DNA from: Anaerolineae bacterium
GTDB taxonomy: Bacteria > Chloroflexota > Anaerolineae > Aggregatilineales > Phototrophicaceae
Assembly (NCBI GenBank): GCA_014379235.1
Contig: JACMMD010000797.1
Coordinates: 1 to 5,778, forward strand
DNA length: 5,778 nucleotides
Direction of reading: 5' to 3'
Positions 5,052-5,778 of this stretch are shown one piece after another; position 1 is the stretch's first letter, and each line of letters starts with the position of its first letter. The translations under genes were made by a program, and so were the position numbers. The notes beneath the pieces are model-generated. The model had not been told where the DNA came from. It did no database searches and was given only the letters and a program-made list of their open reading frames with translations.

Positions 5052-5778
5052 TTACGAATGCGTCGCTGTCGTCGTTGGGGCGGTTTGAGCGGAGGTCGGG
5101 CGTTGGGCCGGGAGACAGCAGTTCACCGGACAAACATCATGACTGGCCGGGAAATTGCCCAAAACAGGACGTTCAGGAATGCCGCCAAGTTCAACTTCGA
5201 TGCGCTCAAGCATCAGTTCGCGGATCATAGCGACGAAAGCGGGATGAATGCCTGCCGTCGCTGCGCGCACCATGTACAGTCCGATCTCGTCGGATAACTG
5301 GCGCGCTTCGGTATCGAGGTCGTACAGCACTTCCATATGGTCGGAGATGAAACCAACGGGCGCGATAACCACTTCTTGCACACCTTCGGCCTTGAGTTCG
5401 CGCAGGGCATCGAGGATGTCCGGCTCTAGCCAAGGCTGCTGCGGCGATCCGCTGCGGCTCTGATAAGCCTGCTGCCAGCGCGCATGACCGATACCTTCCG
5501 CGACAAGGCGGCTGGTTTCGCTGAAGTGCGTGGCGTACATGCTGTTCTGCGCCATGCCGAGCGGGATGCTGTGCGCGGTGAAAACGATCTGGGTTTCACT
5601 TCGGCATTCTGCCGGAATCTGCGCCAGCGCCGTTTGTACATGCTCGACGTTGGCCTCGATGAAGCCGGGATGATTGTAGAATTTCCGCAGCAAGTGAATC
5701 TCCGGCGCTTGAATACTCTCGGCAGCGAGGGCTTCCGTCGCTTCCGCGATGTTCTCGCGGTACTGGCGACAGCCGGAA
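5052..5778 (-). CDS. hemH: Ferrochelatase, C-terminal part (5' end outside window); probably coproporphyrin-type
   Basis: Inserts ferrous iron into the porphyrin ring. The frame is open to the right edge, giving 241 residues; typical enzymes have 310-370, so about 100 N-terminal residues are missing. Numbering from the first visible codon, SGCRQYREN opens the fragment. VFTAHSIP carries the metal-binding catalytic histidine (H69), YQSRSGSPQQPWLEPD is at about 106-120, and PVGFISDHMEVLYDLD (141-156) carries the catalytic glutamate (E149). The protein ends with HDVCPVNCC (C216, C220, C221) and a threonine-rich tail. The SGC cysteine plus the C-terminal Cys cluster resemble the [2Fe-2S] ferrochelatases of Actinobacteria, so I infer a cluster here too. 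The GF-x-DH-x-EVLYD form is that of Gram-positive CpfC enzymes, which use coproporphyrin III, rather than the E. coli form, so cpfC may be the better name. The TTG at 5693 is not a start, since conserved sequence continues upstream of it. The stop is five bases before hemC. Confidence 0.96.
   Translation of the reverse strand, partial: SGCRQYRENIAEATEALAAESIQAPEIHLLRKFYNHPGFIEANVEHVQTALAQIPAECRSETQIVFTAHSIPLGMAQNSMYATHFSETSRLVAEGIGHARWQQAYQSRSGSPQQPWLEPDILDALRELKAEGVQEVVIAPVGFISDHMEVLYDLDTEARQLSDEIGLYMVRAATAGIHPAFVAMIRELMLERIEVELGGIPERPVLGNFPASHDVCPVNCCLPAQRPTSAQTAPTTTATHS

Noticed and set aside
5047..5133. Longer hemC beginning at 5133
   Set aside because: The first codon is TTG, the extension overlaps the end of the ferrochelatase by about 80 bases, and its 29 residues resemble no HemC N-terminus. 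The ATG at 5046 places the conserved RIGTRGSALA motif at the usual distance.
5691..5693. Internal start making a complete short protein of 213 residues from the ferrochelatase frame
   Set aside because: The codon is TTG and conserved ferrochelatase sequence (SGCRQYREN) continues upstream of it to the window edge, so the gene is simply cut by the window.

Overview
All genes in this window lie on the minus strand, so transcription runs from the right edge to the left. The core is a heme-biosynthesis cluster. In transcription order it holds a ferrochelatase (5' end off the right edge), hemC, hemD and hemB, which are packed almost end to end. A small hicB-hicA type toxin-antitoxin pair and a zinc peptidase-fold deacylase (AspA/AstE superfamily) follow. 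hemE comes last and runs off the left edge.

How the genes work together: HemB joins two 5-aminolevulinates into porphobilinogen. HemC polymerises four of these into hydroxymethylbilane, and HemD closes the ring to uroporphyrinogen III. HemE decarboxylates that to coproporphyrinogen III, and the ferrochelatase inserts iron. The ferrochelatase has motifs like those of actinobacterial enzymes, including the SGCRQY cysteine, YQSRSG...PWLEPD, GF(I)SDH(M)EVLYD and a C-terminal Cys cluster. I infer a coproporphyrin-type (CpfC-like) enzyme with a possible [2Fe-2S] cluster. No gene for ALA synthesis, oxidation to porphyrin or a final ChdC/HemQ step is visible here.

Layout: 1-555 hemE (partial); 556-600 short leader holding a palindromic repeat; 601-1536 deacylase; 1537-1661 intergenic, with a promoter-like site and an operator-like repeat; 1662-2122 hicA/hicB; 2123-2213 intergenic, with a perfect TATAAT box and an inverted repeat; 2214-3266 hemB; 3272-4093 hemD; 4090-5046 hemC; 5052-5778 ferrochelatase. 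No gap exceeds 130 bases, and I see no rRNA, tRNA, CRISPR array, transposase or convincing rho-independent terminator.

Organism: a bacterium with moderately high GC, standard Shine-Dalgarno sites and short palindromic repeats sitting in and beside genes. The repeats, a HicBA pair within a metabolic cluster and the actinobacterial-like ferrochelatase would fit Chloroflexota or a neighbouring lineage. This is a guess and cannot be settled from the sequence alone.

The window is mainly ordinary housekeeping DNA. The points most worth a second look are the palindromic element that supplies the C-terminal tail of HemD, a second palindromic repeat just before hemE, and the insertion of hicBA plus the deacylase between hemB and hemE. 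I found no convincing new biological system.
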